64,000 nt of DNA from CABYIR01 sp038103905 (GTDB lineage: Bacteria; Pseudomonadota; Alphaproteobacteria; Pelagibacterales; AG-422-B15): positions 36,281-100,280 of the forward strand of contig JAYNZW010000006.1 in the NCBI GenBank assembly GCA_038103905.1, given 5' to 3'. How positions within the stretch are numbered: position 1 is the first letter of the stretch; each line of letters starts with the position of its first letter. Under the pieces are notes generated by a model that was not told the origin of the DNA, ran no database searches, and saw only the letters and a program-made list of their open reading frames with translations. Below, in pieces: positions 27,667 through 36,818 of the stretch. The translations under genes and the position numbers were made by a program.

Positions 27667-28081
27667 ATGAAAGTAAATTAAATTGATAATACGCCATATA
27701 TGCAAGTACAAACCAGCCTAAACAAAAAAGAAAGAATCGTAATGGTACAAAATTGAATGTTATCTGAACCATCGAATGAACCACTCTTAAAACCACAAAA
27801 ATCCAAGCCAGTTGGACTAAAAATAAATCAAAGCTATTGATTATTGCAATAGTTACTACAAGAGCATAAAAAGCAACAGGTTGTTCAAATAAATGATTAT
27901 AATTATCTGCTAATCTCTCAGTCCATAAAGGCAACAGCCCTCTTAAATCTTTAGTATGGGCAGCTGTTTGTGGGTGTTTTTTTCTGAGTAAAAAAAAACG
28001 ACTAGTTGCCATAAATAAAAAAATTACAAAAGTCCAAAGTATCAAAATCAAAACTGGTGTAAGAATTGAAATCTGATCCAT
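27665..28081 (-). CDS. MAPEG family membrane protein
   Basis: A 138-aa protein with four predicted membrane helices. The MAPEG signature is seen in RLADNYNHLFEQPVAFYAL (about residue 58), a pattern shared with glutathione/eicosanoid-metabolising membrane proteins; bacterial members are mostly of unknown substrate. It is 3 bp downstream of hisG on the same strand, probably as a passenger gene in the his operon. Confidence 0.75.
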   Translation of the reverse strand: MDQISILTPVLILILWTFVIFLFMATSRFFLLRKKHPQTAAHTKDLRGLLPLWTERLADNYNHLFEQPVAFYALVVTIAIINSFDLFLVQLAWIFVVLRVVHSMVQITFNFVPLRFFLFCLGWFVLAYMAYYQFNLLS

Positions 28082-28084
28082 AGA

Positions 28085-28789
28085 TTATTTTAAGAGATTA
28101 ATAAAACTTCTACTAATCTCTTCTATATTCTCATTCCAGTCAATAATTTTTGATTTAAATATCGCAGCAGAAGATTTTAAAATCAAACCATCATCAAGCA
28201 CTCTAAGATTATTAGCTTTTAAAGTTTGGCCTGTAGATGTTATGTCTGTAATAATATCTGCAAATCCATTAAATGGGGCACTTTCAGTAGAGCCATGACT
28301 TTCTACGGTTCTATAATCGACTACACCTCGATTTGAAAAAAAACTATTTGTAAGGTTTGGATACTTTGTTGCTACTCTAATTCTTTTTGAGGTTTTCATT
28401 CTTTGAAAGTTACTCACTTCTTCAAGATCAGCCATACTTATTACATCAATCCATAAATTTGGAATTGCAACAACTAAATCCGCCTTACCAAAGTCTAATT
28501 GTAATAACTTATCTACTTTTGCTTTATAATTTCTGATCTTTTCTTGAACTAAATCATCACATGTTAATCCTAGGTGAATAGATCCCTCATCAAGGCGTCC
28601 GGTGATTTCTTTTGCAGACAAAAAATAAATTAATAGATTATCTAAACCGTCAATTGTCGCTAAATAATTTCGGTCTTCAGTTTGATTAGATATCTTAATA
28701 TCTTTGGATACAAACAGAGCATCTAAATCTTTTCTTAGACGACCCTTGCTTGGAAGAGCGATTTTAATTTTATCTTTATTGTCAAACAT
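28085..28789 (-). CDS. hisG: ATP phosphoribosyltransferase, catalytic subunit (short form)
   Basis: First step of histidine synthesis, joining ATP and PRPP. The 234-aa protein opens IKIALPSKGRLRKD, and shows RIRVATKYPNL and ESHGSTESAPFNGFADIITDITSTGQTL, where the PRPP loop lies. It lacks the C-terminal regulatory domain of long HisG, so it requires HisZ, which is encoded immediately upstream with an 8-bp overlap. Confidence 0.93.
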   Translation of the reverse strand: MFDNKDKIKIALPSKGRLRKDLDALFVSKDIKISNQTEDRNYLATIDGLDNLLIYFLSAKEITGRLDEGSIHLGLTCDDLVQEKIRNYKAKVDKLLQLDFGKADLVVAIPNLWIDVISMADLEEVSNFQRMKTSKRIRVATKYPNLTNSFFSNRGVVDYRTVESHGSTESAPFNGFADIITDITSTGQTLKANNLRVLDDGLILKSSAAIFKSKIIDWNENIEEISRSFINLLK

Positions 28790-29918
28790 TTGTTAAGGCT
28801 TTCAAAATATTATTATTATTTGTAGCGAAGCCTACTGCTGAGAACTGATCTTGATCCTCAAGTACATTTAAAAGTTTATCATAGCGCCCACCAGATATTA
28901 AAACATCTGAATTGACATTACTAATTATCTCAAAAATTATACCATCATAAAATTCAATCGAATGACCAAAGTCACAATCAAAATAAATTGGTTTAGCTGA
29001 TATTTTTAGCAGATTAGATGAGAGTTGATTTAACATTTCTTGTCCCTCATCAAACCTTTTAATGTCAAAATCATTCATAAATTTATTCATTTGGTCATCA
29101 ATTTTTTGAATTGGACCATTTAATGATAGGAATTCATTAATGACTTTTTGAATTTCTTTTCCTTGTTTTGAAGATACAACACTCTCACTTTTTAGATTAA
29201 AACGGGAGGCAATTTCATCAATTGTTCTAGATCCGGTTTTTAATTGATCTTCATTTAGTAAAATATCCTTTATTTCCTCATTGATAATTTTATCATCCCC
29301 AAAAACATCTCTAATTATATTTGATTTTCTCTCTTTATCATATCCAACTCCATCACTAATACGATTTAATAACTTATCAAAATAATCTCGACGATAAAAA
29401 TGTCTCAATAGCCTTTGCTTCCACCTTTGAGGAAGATCAAGAGAATTTATAAATAAATTAAATAATGAAATGCTACTAATGCGTATACTAAAATCGCTTA
29501 TACCAATTTGATTAATTGTTTCCATAGCCAGATTTATTGCCTGAAATTCTTTTTCATAATTGGATATTTTAGAATTATCTCTAAAAATAATTTCAATACC
29601 TGACTGATTTAATTCAAGAGACTGTTCATTAGAAGTCAGTGAAGATCTAAAGACTGGACCACTGTAACATAATTGTCCATTTTCAAATTTATCAATATTT
29701 TCAAGAAAATGTTTACAGGTAGGTATAGTGAGATCAGGGCGAAGGCACATTTCATCACCAGAATTATTCGTAAATGAAAACATTCTTCGTCTTATATCTT
29801 CCCCAGAAGTTTCATAAAATACCTCAGAATTATAAACTAATGGAAGATCCACATACTGAAAATTATTTTCAGTAAATAAATTTTTTAGGAAAATATTTAT
29901 ATCTTGGATAGAGTTCAT
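28782..29918 (-). CDS. hisZ: ATP phosphoribosyltransferase regulatory subunit
   Basis: HisRS-like protein without tRNA synthetase activity that activates and regulates short HisG. The 378-aa protein shows the class II fold: motif-2-like FRSSLTSNEQSLELNQSGIEII and the late ISGGRYDKLL. It lacks the HisRS histidine-A signature and the C-terminal anticodon domain. The gene order hisS-hisZ-hisG on one strand is common in alphaproteobacteria and supports the call. Confidence 0.9.
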   Translation of the reverse strand: MNSIQDINIFLKNLFTENNFQYVDLPLVYNSEVFYETSGEDIRRRMFSFTNNSGDEMCLRPDLTIPTCKHFLENIDKFENGQLCYSGPVFRSSLTSNEQSLELNQSGIEIIFRDNSKISNYEKEFQAINLAMETINQIGISDFSIRISSISLFNLFINSLDLPQRWKQRLLRHFYRRDYFDKLLNRISDGVGYDKERKSNIIRDVFGDDKIINEEIKDILLNEDQLKTGSRTIDEIASRFNLKSESVVSSKQGKEIQKVINEFLSLNGPIQKIDDQMNKFMNDFDIKRFDEGQEMLNQLSSNLLKISAKPIYFDCDFGHSIEFYDGIIFEIISNVNSDVLISGGRYDKLLNVLEDQDQFSAVGFATNNNNILKALTNV

Positions 29919-29922
29919 GAAA

Positions 29923-31314
29923 TTATTTTTTAATAATTTTTAATATAGAAGATATTAAATTCTGACGCTCAATATTTATTTGACCTGCTTTACTTTCTTT
30001 CCACTCGTCTCTTTCACTTATTTGTTTTGAAATTTCCTTTCCAGCTGACAGATCTTTGATTGATAGTACTCCTTTTTCAAGCTCTTCATCACCTGCAATA
30101 ATTGCAATTGAAGCATTGCGTTTGTCACAATATTTAAGTTGCTTACCAAGATTTTGAGATCCAAATGAAATCTCACATGGAATATTGTTATTTCTTAACT
30201 CTTCAGCAATCTTGACATATTCGCTGAGATTTTCATTGTTCATATTAACGATTACAACCAATGGATTCTCTGAAATATCTATATTATTTCTTTGCTTTAA
30301 TGCATAGACCAATCGATCAACCCCAATGGAAATACCGGTAGCAGGAACATCTTCTTTTCCAAATCTTGAAATTAATTTATCATATCTACCTCCTCCAGCA
30401 ACAGAGCCGAAAACAACATCTACACCCTTATTATTCTTTACCTTGAATAATAATTCTGCCTCGAATACCATTCCAGTATAATAGTCAAGCCCCCTGACAA
30501 CTGATGGATCAAACTCAATTGATAAGTTTGGAAAATTGGATAAATAATTTTCAAAATTTAAAATTTGTTTATTTGATTTATCTCCATTTTTTATAAATTG
30601 GACGATTGATGATGCTTGCTCATCCGATAGGCCAACCCCACTCATCACATCACCTGACTGATCTTTTCGTCCAATTGTAAGCAGTTCTTTAACTCCGCCC
30701 TCACCAAATCTATCAAGCTTGTCTATTGCCCTTAATACTTCTGAAATCTTATTTAATGGAATATCAATTTCGTTAAATAAATCATTCCAGATCATTCTAT
30801 TAGAATATTTAATTCGATAATCTTCTGAACTCAGCCCAAGTTTATCAAAAATTTTTGCAACCATAACACATAGTTCTGCATCAATATTTGTATCTTGAAC
30901 TCCAATAACATCAGCATCAAATTGTCTAAATTCTCTATATCGTCCTGGCCCAGGTTTTTCATTTCGCCATACATTTCCGCTCTGATAGCGTTTAAACGGC
31001 TTTACAATATTTTGATAATTAGCGGCAACAAAACGAGCTAGTGGAGCGGTAAGGTCATAACGTAAAGATATCCATTGATTGTCTTCATCTTGAATTGAAA
31101 ATACCCCACCACTTGGCCGATCAACATCAGGTAAAAATTTTCCAAGAGCATCTGTAAATTCAAAGGCAGGTGTTTCTAATTCTCTAAACCCAAAATTTTG
31201 ACATACCTCTTCTATTGTCTTCGAAACTTTTTTTCGAACACTAATTGTAACCTCATCATTATCTTTAAATCCTTTAGGCAATATAGCCTTTGGATTTTTC
31301 TTTTCTTTTTTCAT
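29923..31314 (-). CDS. hisS: Histidyl-tRNA synthetase, divergent alphaproteobacterial type
   Basis: Class II synthetase, 463 aa, with motif 2 (RNEKPGPGRYREFRQFD, about residue 112), the histidine-binding GLDYYTGMVFE and motif 3 ATGISIGVDRL, then an anticodon-binding domain. The motif-2 loop reads PGPGR where most bacteria have PQKGR. That glycine substitution is the known partner of tRNA-His lacking G-1, and such a tRNA is encoded at 33736-33812. It leads the hisS-hisZ-hisG run. Confidence 0.94.
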   Translation of the reverse strand: MKKEKKNPKAILPKGFKDNDEVTISVRKKVSKTIEEVCQNFGFRELETPAFEFTDALGKFLPDVDRPSGGVFSIQDEDNQWISLRYDLTAPLARFVAANYQNIVKPFKRYQSGNVWRNEKPGPGRYREFRQFDADVIGVQDTNIDAELCVMVAKIFDKLGLSSEDYRIKYSNRMIWNDLFNEIDIPLNKISEVLRAIDKLDRFGEGGVKELLTIGRKDQSGDVMSGVGLSDEQASSIVQFIKNGDKSNKQILNFENYLSNFPNLSIEFDPSVVRGLDYYTGMVFEAELLFKVKNNKGVDVVFGSVAGGGRYDKLISRFGKEDVPATGISIGVDRLVYALKQRNNIDISENPLVVIVNMNNENLSEYVKIAEELRNNNIPCEISFGSQNLGKQLKYCDKRNASIAIIAGDEELEKGVLSIKDLSAGKEISKQISERDEWKESKAGQINIERQNLISSILKIIKK

Positions 31315-31542
31315 ACATTCATAGTTTTAGTATCTCTATAATACTATATTTTATTTAATGGTATAAGGGGTCGTGGTCTGCTAGTACTTTTTTCTAGCAA
31401 ACTTAAATATGTGAAGTGTGATGTTTAAAGTTAAACATGTAGAAGGATTTGCATTATTTAACTAAAAAAGTCAAATATTATTGAAATTTTGTAAATATGA
31501 ACAAAATTGTGTATTGTAATATACGAAAATCTCCTCATTTTT
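31315..31542. other. 228-bp intergenic region with divergent promoters
   Basis: AT-rich sequence between divergent hisS and the MFS gene. It contains a short weak stem (GCTAG/CTAGC, 31379-31397). No RNA gene, riboswitch or ORF could be supported. Confidence 0.5.
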
Positions 31543-32745
31543 ATGGATATAAACATTAAACAACCCTATTTAATTACATTTTATGCAGCAACTGGTCATC
31601 TCATGATGCATATGTTTGCTGCTTTTTATTTCGTTATTGTTCTAGCAATAGAGGATGATTGGAATTTTTCATATGATGAATTAATAAACTTATGGCTTTT
31701 AGGCTCACTTTTAGTTGGATTAGGCTCTATTCCTGCTGGCTGGCTGAGTGATCAATGGAGTCGTTCTGGCATGCTAGCAGTCATGTTTATTGGACTTGGG
31801 GTTTCTTCAATACTGTGTGGACTGAGCAACAATAAGCTTTCACTTATGGTAAACCTATCCATTCTTGGACTTTTCTGTTCGATATATCATCCCGCAGGAA
31901 TATCATGGGTTGTAAACACATCTAATGAAACTGGAAAAGCTCTTGGATTTAATAATATATTTGGAGGTGTAGGAATCGGATTAGGCGCATTCTCATCTGG
32001 GCTAATCATTGACATGTACAATTGGCATTATGCTTTTATTTTTCCAGGGGTAGTTTCAGTAATTATTGGCCTTCGATTATTTATTCATATTCATCAAGGA
32101 AAGATATCATTAAAGAATATTATTTCTGATAAGTTTAATGATAGCCCAGAGCAAAACCAATTATTAAAAATTGCTATAATAATGCTTATTAGCATTACAT
32201 GTATGGCATTCGTATACCAGATCTTACAATCTAGTTTGCCTAAGGTAATAGATATTCGTTTAGCTGAAAAGTTAGACTTTGGCGCATCACAAATAGGATT
32301 AATAGTTTCTTTTATTTATATTATAAGTGGTCTTATGAACTATATAGGGGGCATGCTTGCAGACAAGTATCCAGAAAAAAATATTTATTTAATTGGTATT
32401 TTAGGTCAAGGAGTTTTACTTTTTTTTATATTTAGTCTGTCAAATTATTTTTTAATAATTATCAGTCTTTTTATAGTAGCGTTTAATTCATCAATACTTC
32501 CTGCAGAAAATTTATTACTTGCATATTTTTCGCCTCAGAAGCATCAAAGTCTTGTCTATGGAATTAAATTTATTGTTTCATTTGCAATTGCACCGATTGC
32601 TCTATTTCTGATTTCAACAAGTTATGAAGTGACCAAAGAATTCAGCTATTTATATCTTTTTAGCGGATTTTTGATGCTGATTTTATTTTTTATTGTACTT
32701 ACTCTTCCTTCAACACAAAAAAAGCCTGTCAGTGAGGTACCCTAA
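31543..32745 (+). CDS. Major facilitator superfamily transporter
   Basis: A 400-aa inner-membrane protein with about twelve hydrophobic helices. The MFS loop motif between helices 2 and 3 is visible as AGWLSDQWSRSGML, repeated in the second half as GGMLADKYPEKNIY. The ATG at 31543 is chosen over an in-frame TTG at 31507 because it opens just before the first helix. The substrate cannot be inferred. Its 3' end overlaps the convergent cytochrome gene by 17 bp. Confidence 0.82.
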   Translation: MDINIKQPYLITFYAATGHLMMHMFAAFYFVIVLAIEDDWNFSYDELINLWLLGSLLVGLGSIPAGWLSDQWSRSGMLAVMFIGLGVSSILCGLSNNKLSLMVNLSILGLFCSIYHPAGISWVVNTSNETGKALGFNNIFGGVGIGLGAFSSGLIIDMYNWHYAFIFPGVVSVIIGLRLFIHIHQGKISLKNIISDKFNDSPEQNQLLKIAIIMLISITCMAFVYQILQSSLPKVIDIRLAEKLDFGASQIGLIVSFIYIISGLMNYIGGMLADKYPEKNIYLIGILGQGVLLFFIFSLSNYFLIIISLFIVAFNSSILPAENLLLAYFSPQKHQSLVYGIKFIVSFAIAPIALFLISTSYEVTKEFSYLYLFSGFLMLILFFIVLTLPSTQKKPVSEVP

Positions 32746-33181
32746 ACTTATCATGACAAGTTTTGCATTGTGACCAAATCATTTTTTTTTGAGACTCTTT
32801 TAAGTCGTCACCCATTAGATTCATCACAATCATAGCAAAATCATTAGCATCCTTTGACGCCTTGTTCATTAATTCATTGAATAGTTCTTTTTCTTCCCAG
32901 ACTGATGGCAGTGCCTCAGTTTCATAGCCAGTTTTAGTATTTTCTGGAAAATAATTTATTAAAGCTTCATAGTTTTGTGACATTTTTATTGCCAGGTCAG
33001 AAATAGCTTGTTTATTTCCTTTAGCAATCTCTGAGGACATCTTCTTTGCATAACTGTAGTTTTGCTTAAATATACCTTTACGTTCTTTAATAAGCTTCTC
33101 CGGACTTATGTCATCAGCGTATAAATTAATAGAAAGTATAGTAAAAATGAATGCAACTAATAATTGAAGAATTTTTTTCAT
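32729..33181 (-). CDS. Cytochrome c'/c556-type periplasmic cytochrome
   Basis: A 150-aa secreted haem protein: signal peptide (residues about 1-22, ending LYA), a four-helix-bundle-like body, and the haem attachment motif CKTCH close to the C-terminus (about residue 140), the position typical for class II cytochromes c. It is encoded head to head with a cytochrome b561 gene, with only 17 bp between the chosen starts, suggesting the pair works in one electron-transfer step. Confidence 0.85.
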   Translation of the reverse strand: MKKILQLLVAFIFTILSINLYADDISPEKLIKERKGIFKQNYSYAKKMSSEIAKGNKQAISDLAIKMSQNYEALINYFPENTKTGYETEALPSVWEEKELFNELMNKASKDANDFAMIVMNLMGDDLKESQKKMIWSQCKTCHDKFRVPH

Positions 33182-33198
33182 ATATTACAGTTATTATA

Positions 33199-33729
33199 AT
33201 GAAATTATTTAACAATGAAATTAAATATGGAATTATTTCTATTTCATTTCATTGGATTACTTTTTTAATTTTAATATTTCAAATACCTTTAGGATTCTAT
33301 CTAGAAGATCTTGAATTTTCAGATTTTAAGCTATCTATAGAAAATTATCACACAATACTTGGTATGATTATTTTCTATCTAACTTTATTGAGATTAATTT
33401 GGAAGTTTATAAATAGCTCTCCACTTAGTGCTGATAAAATATATTCCTGGCAATTAATTATATCTAAAATAAATCATTGGTTACTATATTTTTCACTACT
33501 CACTATTTCTTTATCAGGAATAATAAAAAAATTAATGTCTGGTGAAGATGTGAATTTTCTTTTTTCATCTATTTCACTTGATTATTTTAATTTTGAAATT
33601 GTTGAAGTTGCAGAAAAAATACATGTATCCGCATCTATTTTCTTAATAATTCTTATCGTATTGCATATTTTGGCAGTTCTTTATCATCATATTTTTCTAA
33701 AAGACCCAATTTTGAAGAAAATCTTTTAA
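33199..33729 (+). CDS. Cytochrome b561 family protein
   Basis: A 176-aa membrane cytochrome b with four helices. Likely haem-ligand histidines lie in SFHWITFLI (about residue 17), ENYHTILGMI, KINHWLLYFSL and EKIHVSASIFLIILIVLHIL. Bacterial b561 proteins pass electrons between quinone and periplasmic partners. The ATG at 33199 is preferred over one 48 bp earlier, which would overlap the divergent cytochrome c gene. Confidence 0.85.
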   Translation: MKLFNNEIKYGIISISFHWITFLILIFQIPLGFYLEDLEFSDFKLSIENYHTILGMIIFYLTLLRLIWKFINSSPLSADKIYSWQLIISKINHWLLYFSLLTISLSGIIKKLMSGEDVNFLFSSISLDYFNFEIVEVAEKIHVSASIFLIILIVLHILAVLYHHIFLKDPILKKIF

Positions 33730-33735
33730 ATAATA

Positions 33736-33812
33736 TGGTACAGCTGACTAGATTCGAACTAGTGACCTCCTGAACCACAACCAGGCGCTCTAACCAACTG
33801 AGCTACAGCTGC
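33736..33812 (-). tRNA. tRNA-His (GTG), lacking G-1
   Basis: Full cloverleaf with encoded CCA. The anticodon loop TTGTGGT sits in a CCTGG/TCAGG stem, the T-loop is TTCGAAT and the D-arm is GCTC/GAGC. The acceptor stem begins G1 paired with T72, the discriminator is A73, and the base before G1 is T. The universal extra G-1 of tRNA-His is therefore not encoded, as in a known alphaproteobacterial clade. Confidence 0.97.
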
Positions 33813-33817
33813 ATAAG

Positions 33818-33893
33818 TGGTGGCTCGAGGTGGACTTGAACCACCGACACAAGGATTTTCAGTCCTATGCTCTACCAACTGAGCTATCGAGCC
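33818..33893 (-). tRNA. tRNA-Phe (GAA)
   Basis: A 76-nt cloverleaf with encoded CCA: acceptor GGCTCGA/TCGAGCC, anticodon loop CTGAAAA giving GAA, T-loop TTCAAGT. It lies 5 bp upstream of tRNA-His on the same strand and is probably co-transcribed with it. Confidence 0.97.
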
Positions 33894-33945
33894 ATAAATG
33901 TAATTCATTAGATAGTAATGAAATTACAAATATCTTTTAACTGTT

Positions 33946-34308
33946 TTATTTTAATTCTTCTAGCTTTTTTCTCAAACTGTCAATCAGTTCATCTAGACTT
34001 TTATATGAGCTCATTTCATCTGAGGAAATAAGTAGGTTAATATCATTAGACTTTTTTAAGTAAGCACATGGCAATGGGACATCTTTAAGTTTCTGATCAT
34101 TTATTATTTGATCCTTATAAATAAACGTAGATTTGATTTTTAACTCTCTAAGGAATGTGCTCCATTCAGCTTTTTTTCCGAAGTTATCATAAGTAATGCT
34201 ACAAAGGCTACACTCATATGTGTCAGGTGATATAATTTTGTGTACCCAATCTATAAGCGAATTAACTGTCCCACTCTTTGCGTTATATATAAAAACTATT
34301 TCACTCAT
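33946..34308 (-). CDS. Conserved-looking small protein of unknown function (CxxC)
   Basis: A 120-aa soluble protein beginning SEIVFIYNAKSG, followed by a CSLCS motif (about residue 34) and a charged helical C-terminus. The opening and CxxC resemble a small family sometimes labelled GTPase in annotations, but no G-protein motifs are visible here. The paired cysteines could be a redox or metal site. It overlaps maf by 4 bp. Confidence 0.6.
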   Translation of the reverse strand: MSEIVFIYNAKSGTVNSLIDWVHKIISPDTYECSLCSITYDNFGKKAEWSTFLRELKIKSTFIYKDQIINDQKLKDVPLPCAYLKKSNDINLLISSDEMSSYKSLDELIDSLRKKLEELK

Positions 34309-34871
34309 ATAACTCCAACAGAATTTAATATATTGCGTGTCTCATAAAGTGGAAGACCTACAATATTTGAATAAGAACCATTGATGAATTTTATAAAAGA
34401 TTCTGCCTGACCTTGAATCCGATAAGAGCCAGCAACATTTACCCACTCATTTGACGAAATATAATAATCAATCTCTTTTTTTGATAACCTCTTCATCAAG
34501 ATAGTACTCAGAACAGACTTGGTTATTATATTTTCATTTTTATCTAAAATGCTTAAACTAGTTATTATTTTATGTCTTTTTCCAGACAAAAAATTAAGAT
34601 TTTTAATTGCAGTTTCTGATTGATCAGTTTTATCAATAAGTCTTCTTCCACAAAAGGCAATTGTGTCCGCTGTTAGGATTATACTATTAGGATTATCTCC
34701 TTTCAGAGAATTCATTTTTTCGAGTGAAATTCTTTTTACATAATCTTTTGGATCTTCATTTTTAGATATTGATTCATCGATATTAGGTGAAATAACTTGA
34801 TCGGGGTTTATTCCAATGCTTTTTAATAATTCTAATCTTCGGGGAGATGAGCTTCCTAATATAAATTTCAA
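34305..34871 (-). CDS. maf: Maf-family nucleoside triphosphate pyrophosphatase
   Basis: Hydrolyses non-canonical or modified nucleotides, limiting their incorporation. The 188-aa protein opens MKFILGSSSPRRLELLKSIG, the Maf signature, and continues with VILTADTIAF-like SIILTADTIAF, KRISLEKMN and a C-terminal NIVGLPLYET. It lies 17 bp after infA in the murA-DUF2948-hisD-infA-maf run typical of alphaproteobacteria. Confidence 0.92.
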   Translation of the reverse strand: MKFILGSSSPRRLELLKSIGINPDQVISPNIDESISKNEDPKDYVKRISLEKMNSLKGDNPNSIILTADTIAFCGRRLIDKTDQSETAIKNLNFLSGKRHKIITSLSILDKNENIITKSVLSTILMKRLSKKEIDYYISSNEWVNVAGSYRIQGQAESFIKFINGSYSNIVGLPLYETRNILNSVGVI

Positions 34872-34888
34872 TATTAAATCTCTTTTGA

Positions 34889-35107
34889 TTATTTATAGCG
34901 GAAAATAATACGTCCTTTAGTTAAATCATAGGGTGTGATTTGAACTAATACTTCATCTCCAGCAAGGACACGTATCCTATTCTTTCTCATTCTACCTGCA
35001 GTATGAGCTAAGACTTCATGTCCATTTTCTAAAGCTACTTTAAACATAGCATTTGGAAGCAAATCAGTAACCTTCCCTTTGAATTCTAATATTTCTTCTT
35101 TTGACAT
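34889..35107 (-). CDS. infA: Translation initiation factor IF-1
   Basis: A 72-aa OB-fold protein that binds the ribosomal A site during initiation. It reads EFKGKVTDLLPNAMFKV, HVLAHTAGRMRKNRIRV-like AGRMRKNRIRVLAGDEV and DLTKGRIIFRYK, which is essentially canonical. It sits between hisD and maf, 2 bp from hisD. Confidence 0.97.
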   Translation of the reverse strand: MSKEEILEFKGKVTDLLPNAMFKVALENGHEVLAHTAGRMRKNRIRVLAGDEVLVQITPYDLTKGRIIFRYK

Positions 35108-35109
35108 AT

Positions 35110-36405
35110 TTATTTTTTTGTAAGCCTATATTCTATTGATCGAGCATGACCGTCAAGTCCCTCATCTTTTGCAATTGACATAGCATCTGAACCAATTTTT
35201 TCAAGACTTTCCGGTGTACATTCAATAATTGATGTTCTTTTTATAAAATCAAAAACTGAAAGTCCAGAAGAATACCTAGCAGTTCTATCTGTTGGAAGTA
35301 CGTGACTTGGTCCAGCCAAATAATCTCCTATTGCCTCTGGGGTTGATGATCCAACAAAAATAGCTCCCGCATGCTTAATATCATTCAAATATTTCTTCGC
35401 ATCTTTAAATGAAAGTTCCAAATGCTCAGGAGCAAGTTGATTTGAAATTTGAATGGACTCACTTATATCTTTTGCAACAATAATAGCTCCATGCGTTTCC
35501 CAACTTTCTGATGCAATTGCCTTACGAGGCAAAGAGTTAAGTTGATCTAAAACTTCAGTCTCAACTTTATCTGCAAATGACTCACTGTTAGTTATAAGGA
35601 TACTTTGAGCACTGTTATCATGCTCGGCTTGTGATAACAAATCAGCGGCGATAATTTTTGGACTGTTTGCATCGTCAGCCACAATAACTATCTCTGATGG
35701 TCCAGCAAACATATCAATACCGACTGACCCAAATACCTGTTTTTTCGCTTCGGCAACATAGGCATTTCCAGGCCCAACAATTTTATCTACCTTATTTATC
35801 GTATCAGTTCCAAAAGTGAGTGCTCCTATAGCTTGTGCACCTCCAATTCGATAAACCTCATTTATTTGTAGTAATTTAGCAGCATATATTGTTGAAGGGT
35901 TAAGTTTACCATTGTTTGCAGGTGTAACCATTACAATATCTCTTACCCCTGCTACTAAAGCTGGAATCGCATTCATTAATACAGTGCTTGGATAACTCGC
36001 AGTTCCACCTGGAACATAAATTCCAACTCTTTCAATGGGTTTCCATTGGTAACCTAAAGAAGTACCAGTTTCGTCAGTGTAAAACTGGTCACTTGGCAAT
36101 TGGCGCTTATGATACTCTGTTACTCTTCTAAAGGCGAGCTCAATTGATTTTCTAACACTTTCCTCACATTCACTTTCGTATTGATCGATGTCTGATTCTT
36201 TTAGTCGAAGATCTTCTAACTCTAAAGAATTTGAATCATACTTATTTGTTAATTCAACAAGAGCTGCATCTCCTTCATATTTTATTTTTTCTAAAATTGA
36301 AGAAACGATATTACTTACATCTTGATCAGTATTACGGTCGTTGCTTATCAGTTTTTGTAAGTAATTATTAAAGTCTTTATCTGTTGTATTTAATCTAAGT
36401 GTCAT
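35110..36405 (-). CDS. hisD: Histidinol dehydrogenase
   Basis: Zinc enzyme that oxidises histidinol to histidine in two NAD steps. The 431-aa protein shows VGIYVPGGTASYPSTVLM, RIGGAQAIGALTFGTD, VGPGNAYVAEAKKQV, a DLLSQAEHDNSAQS zinc-ligand region and GPSHVLPT. It overlaps the DUF2948 gene by 11 bp. The his genes are split between here and 28-31 kb. Confidence 0.95.
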   Translation of the reverse strand: MTLRLNTTDKDFNNYLQKLISNDRNTDQDVSNIVSSILEKIKYEGDAALVELTNKYDSNSLELEDLRLKESDIDQYESECEESVRKSIELAFRRVTEYHKRQLPSDQFYTDETGTSLGYQWKPIERVGIYVPGGTASYPSTVLMNAIPALVAGVRDIVMVTPANNGKLNPSTIYAAKLLQINEVYRIGGAQAIGALTFGTDTINKVDKIVGPGNAYVAEAKKQVFGSVGIDMFAGPSEIVIVADDANSPKIIAADLLSQAEHDNSAQSILITNSESFADKVETEVLDQLNSLPRKAIASESWETHGAIIVAKDISESIQISNQLAPEHLELSFKDAKKYLNDIKHAGAIFVGSSTPEAIGDYLAGPSHVLPTDRTARYSSGLSVFDFIKRTSIIECTPESLEKIGSDAMSIAKDEGLDGHARSIEYRLTKK

Positions 36406-36817
36406 TATTTTTGTTTATTTCATCAACAGTCCAAGGTTCACCTTGATCCTCTAGTTTTGCTTGAACTACTTCAGTTTCGAGTTTTATAGTGGCATCATTA
36501 TTGAAAAGCAATTCAATTTCGATATTTTTAGATTTATTGTAGTAAAAGTTAAAAGTTAATAATTCTAAGACTTTAGCCTTATCCATTTGATCAATATTTC
36601 TCGCATGAGCCGCTAAAACGTCTTCAAAAACTAAAACTGCTTTTGTTCTATAATTTGTTTTATTTACTATTTTTTCTTCCCACATAAACCGTGTAATCAT
36701 TACAATAAATGTTCGTATAGATGGTAGATACTTAACGTCATTAACTTCAATCAAACCATCTTGAAGTACTGTGGCAATAATTTTCAATTCCTCTGTATCA
36801 ATTGCATTAAGCTTCAT
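36395..36817 (-). CDS. DUF2948 family protein
   Basis: A 140-aa protein of an alphaproteobacteria-restricted family of unknown function. It has the family's DTEELKIIATVLQDGL start and the RFMWEE block (about residue 43). Its position between murA and hisD is the usual one, and its 11-bp overlap with hisD suggests translational coupling. No enzymatic motif is visible. Confidence 0.8.
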   Translation of the reverse strand: MKLNAIDTEELKIIATVLQDGLIEVNDVKYLPSIRTFIVMITRFMWEEKIVNKTNYRTKAVLVFEDVLAAHARNIDQMDKAKVLELLTFNFYYNKSKNIEIELLFNNDATIKLETEVVQAKLEDQGEPWTVDEINKNNDT

Positions 36818-36818
36818 C

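Noticed and set aside
31315..31542. RNA gene or riboswitch between hisS and the MFS gene
   Set aside because: Only a weak five-base stem is visible; no conserved riboswitch core recognised.
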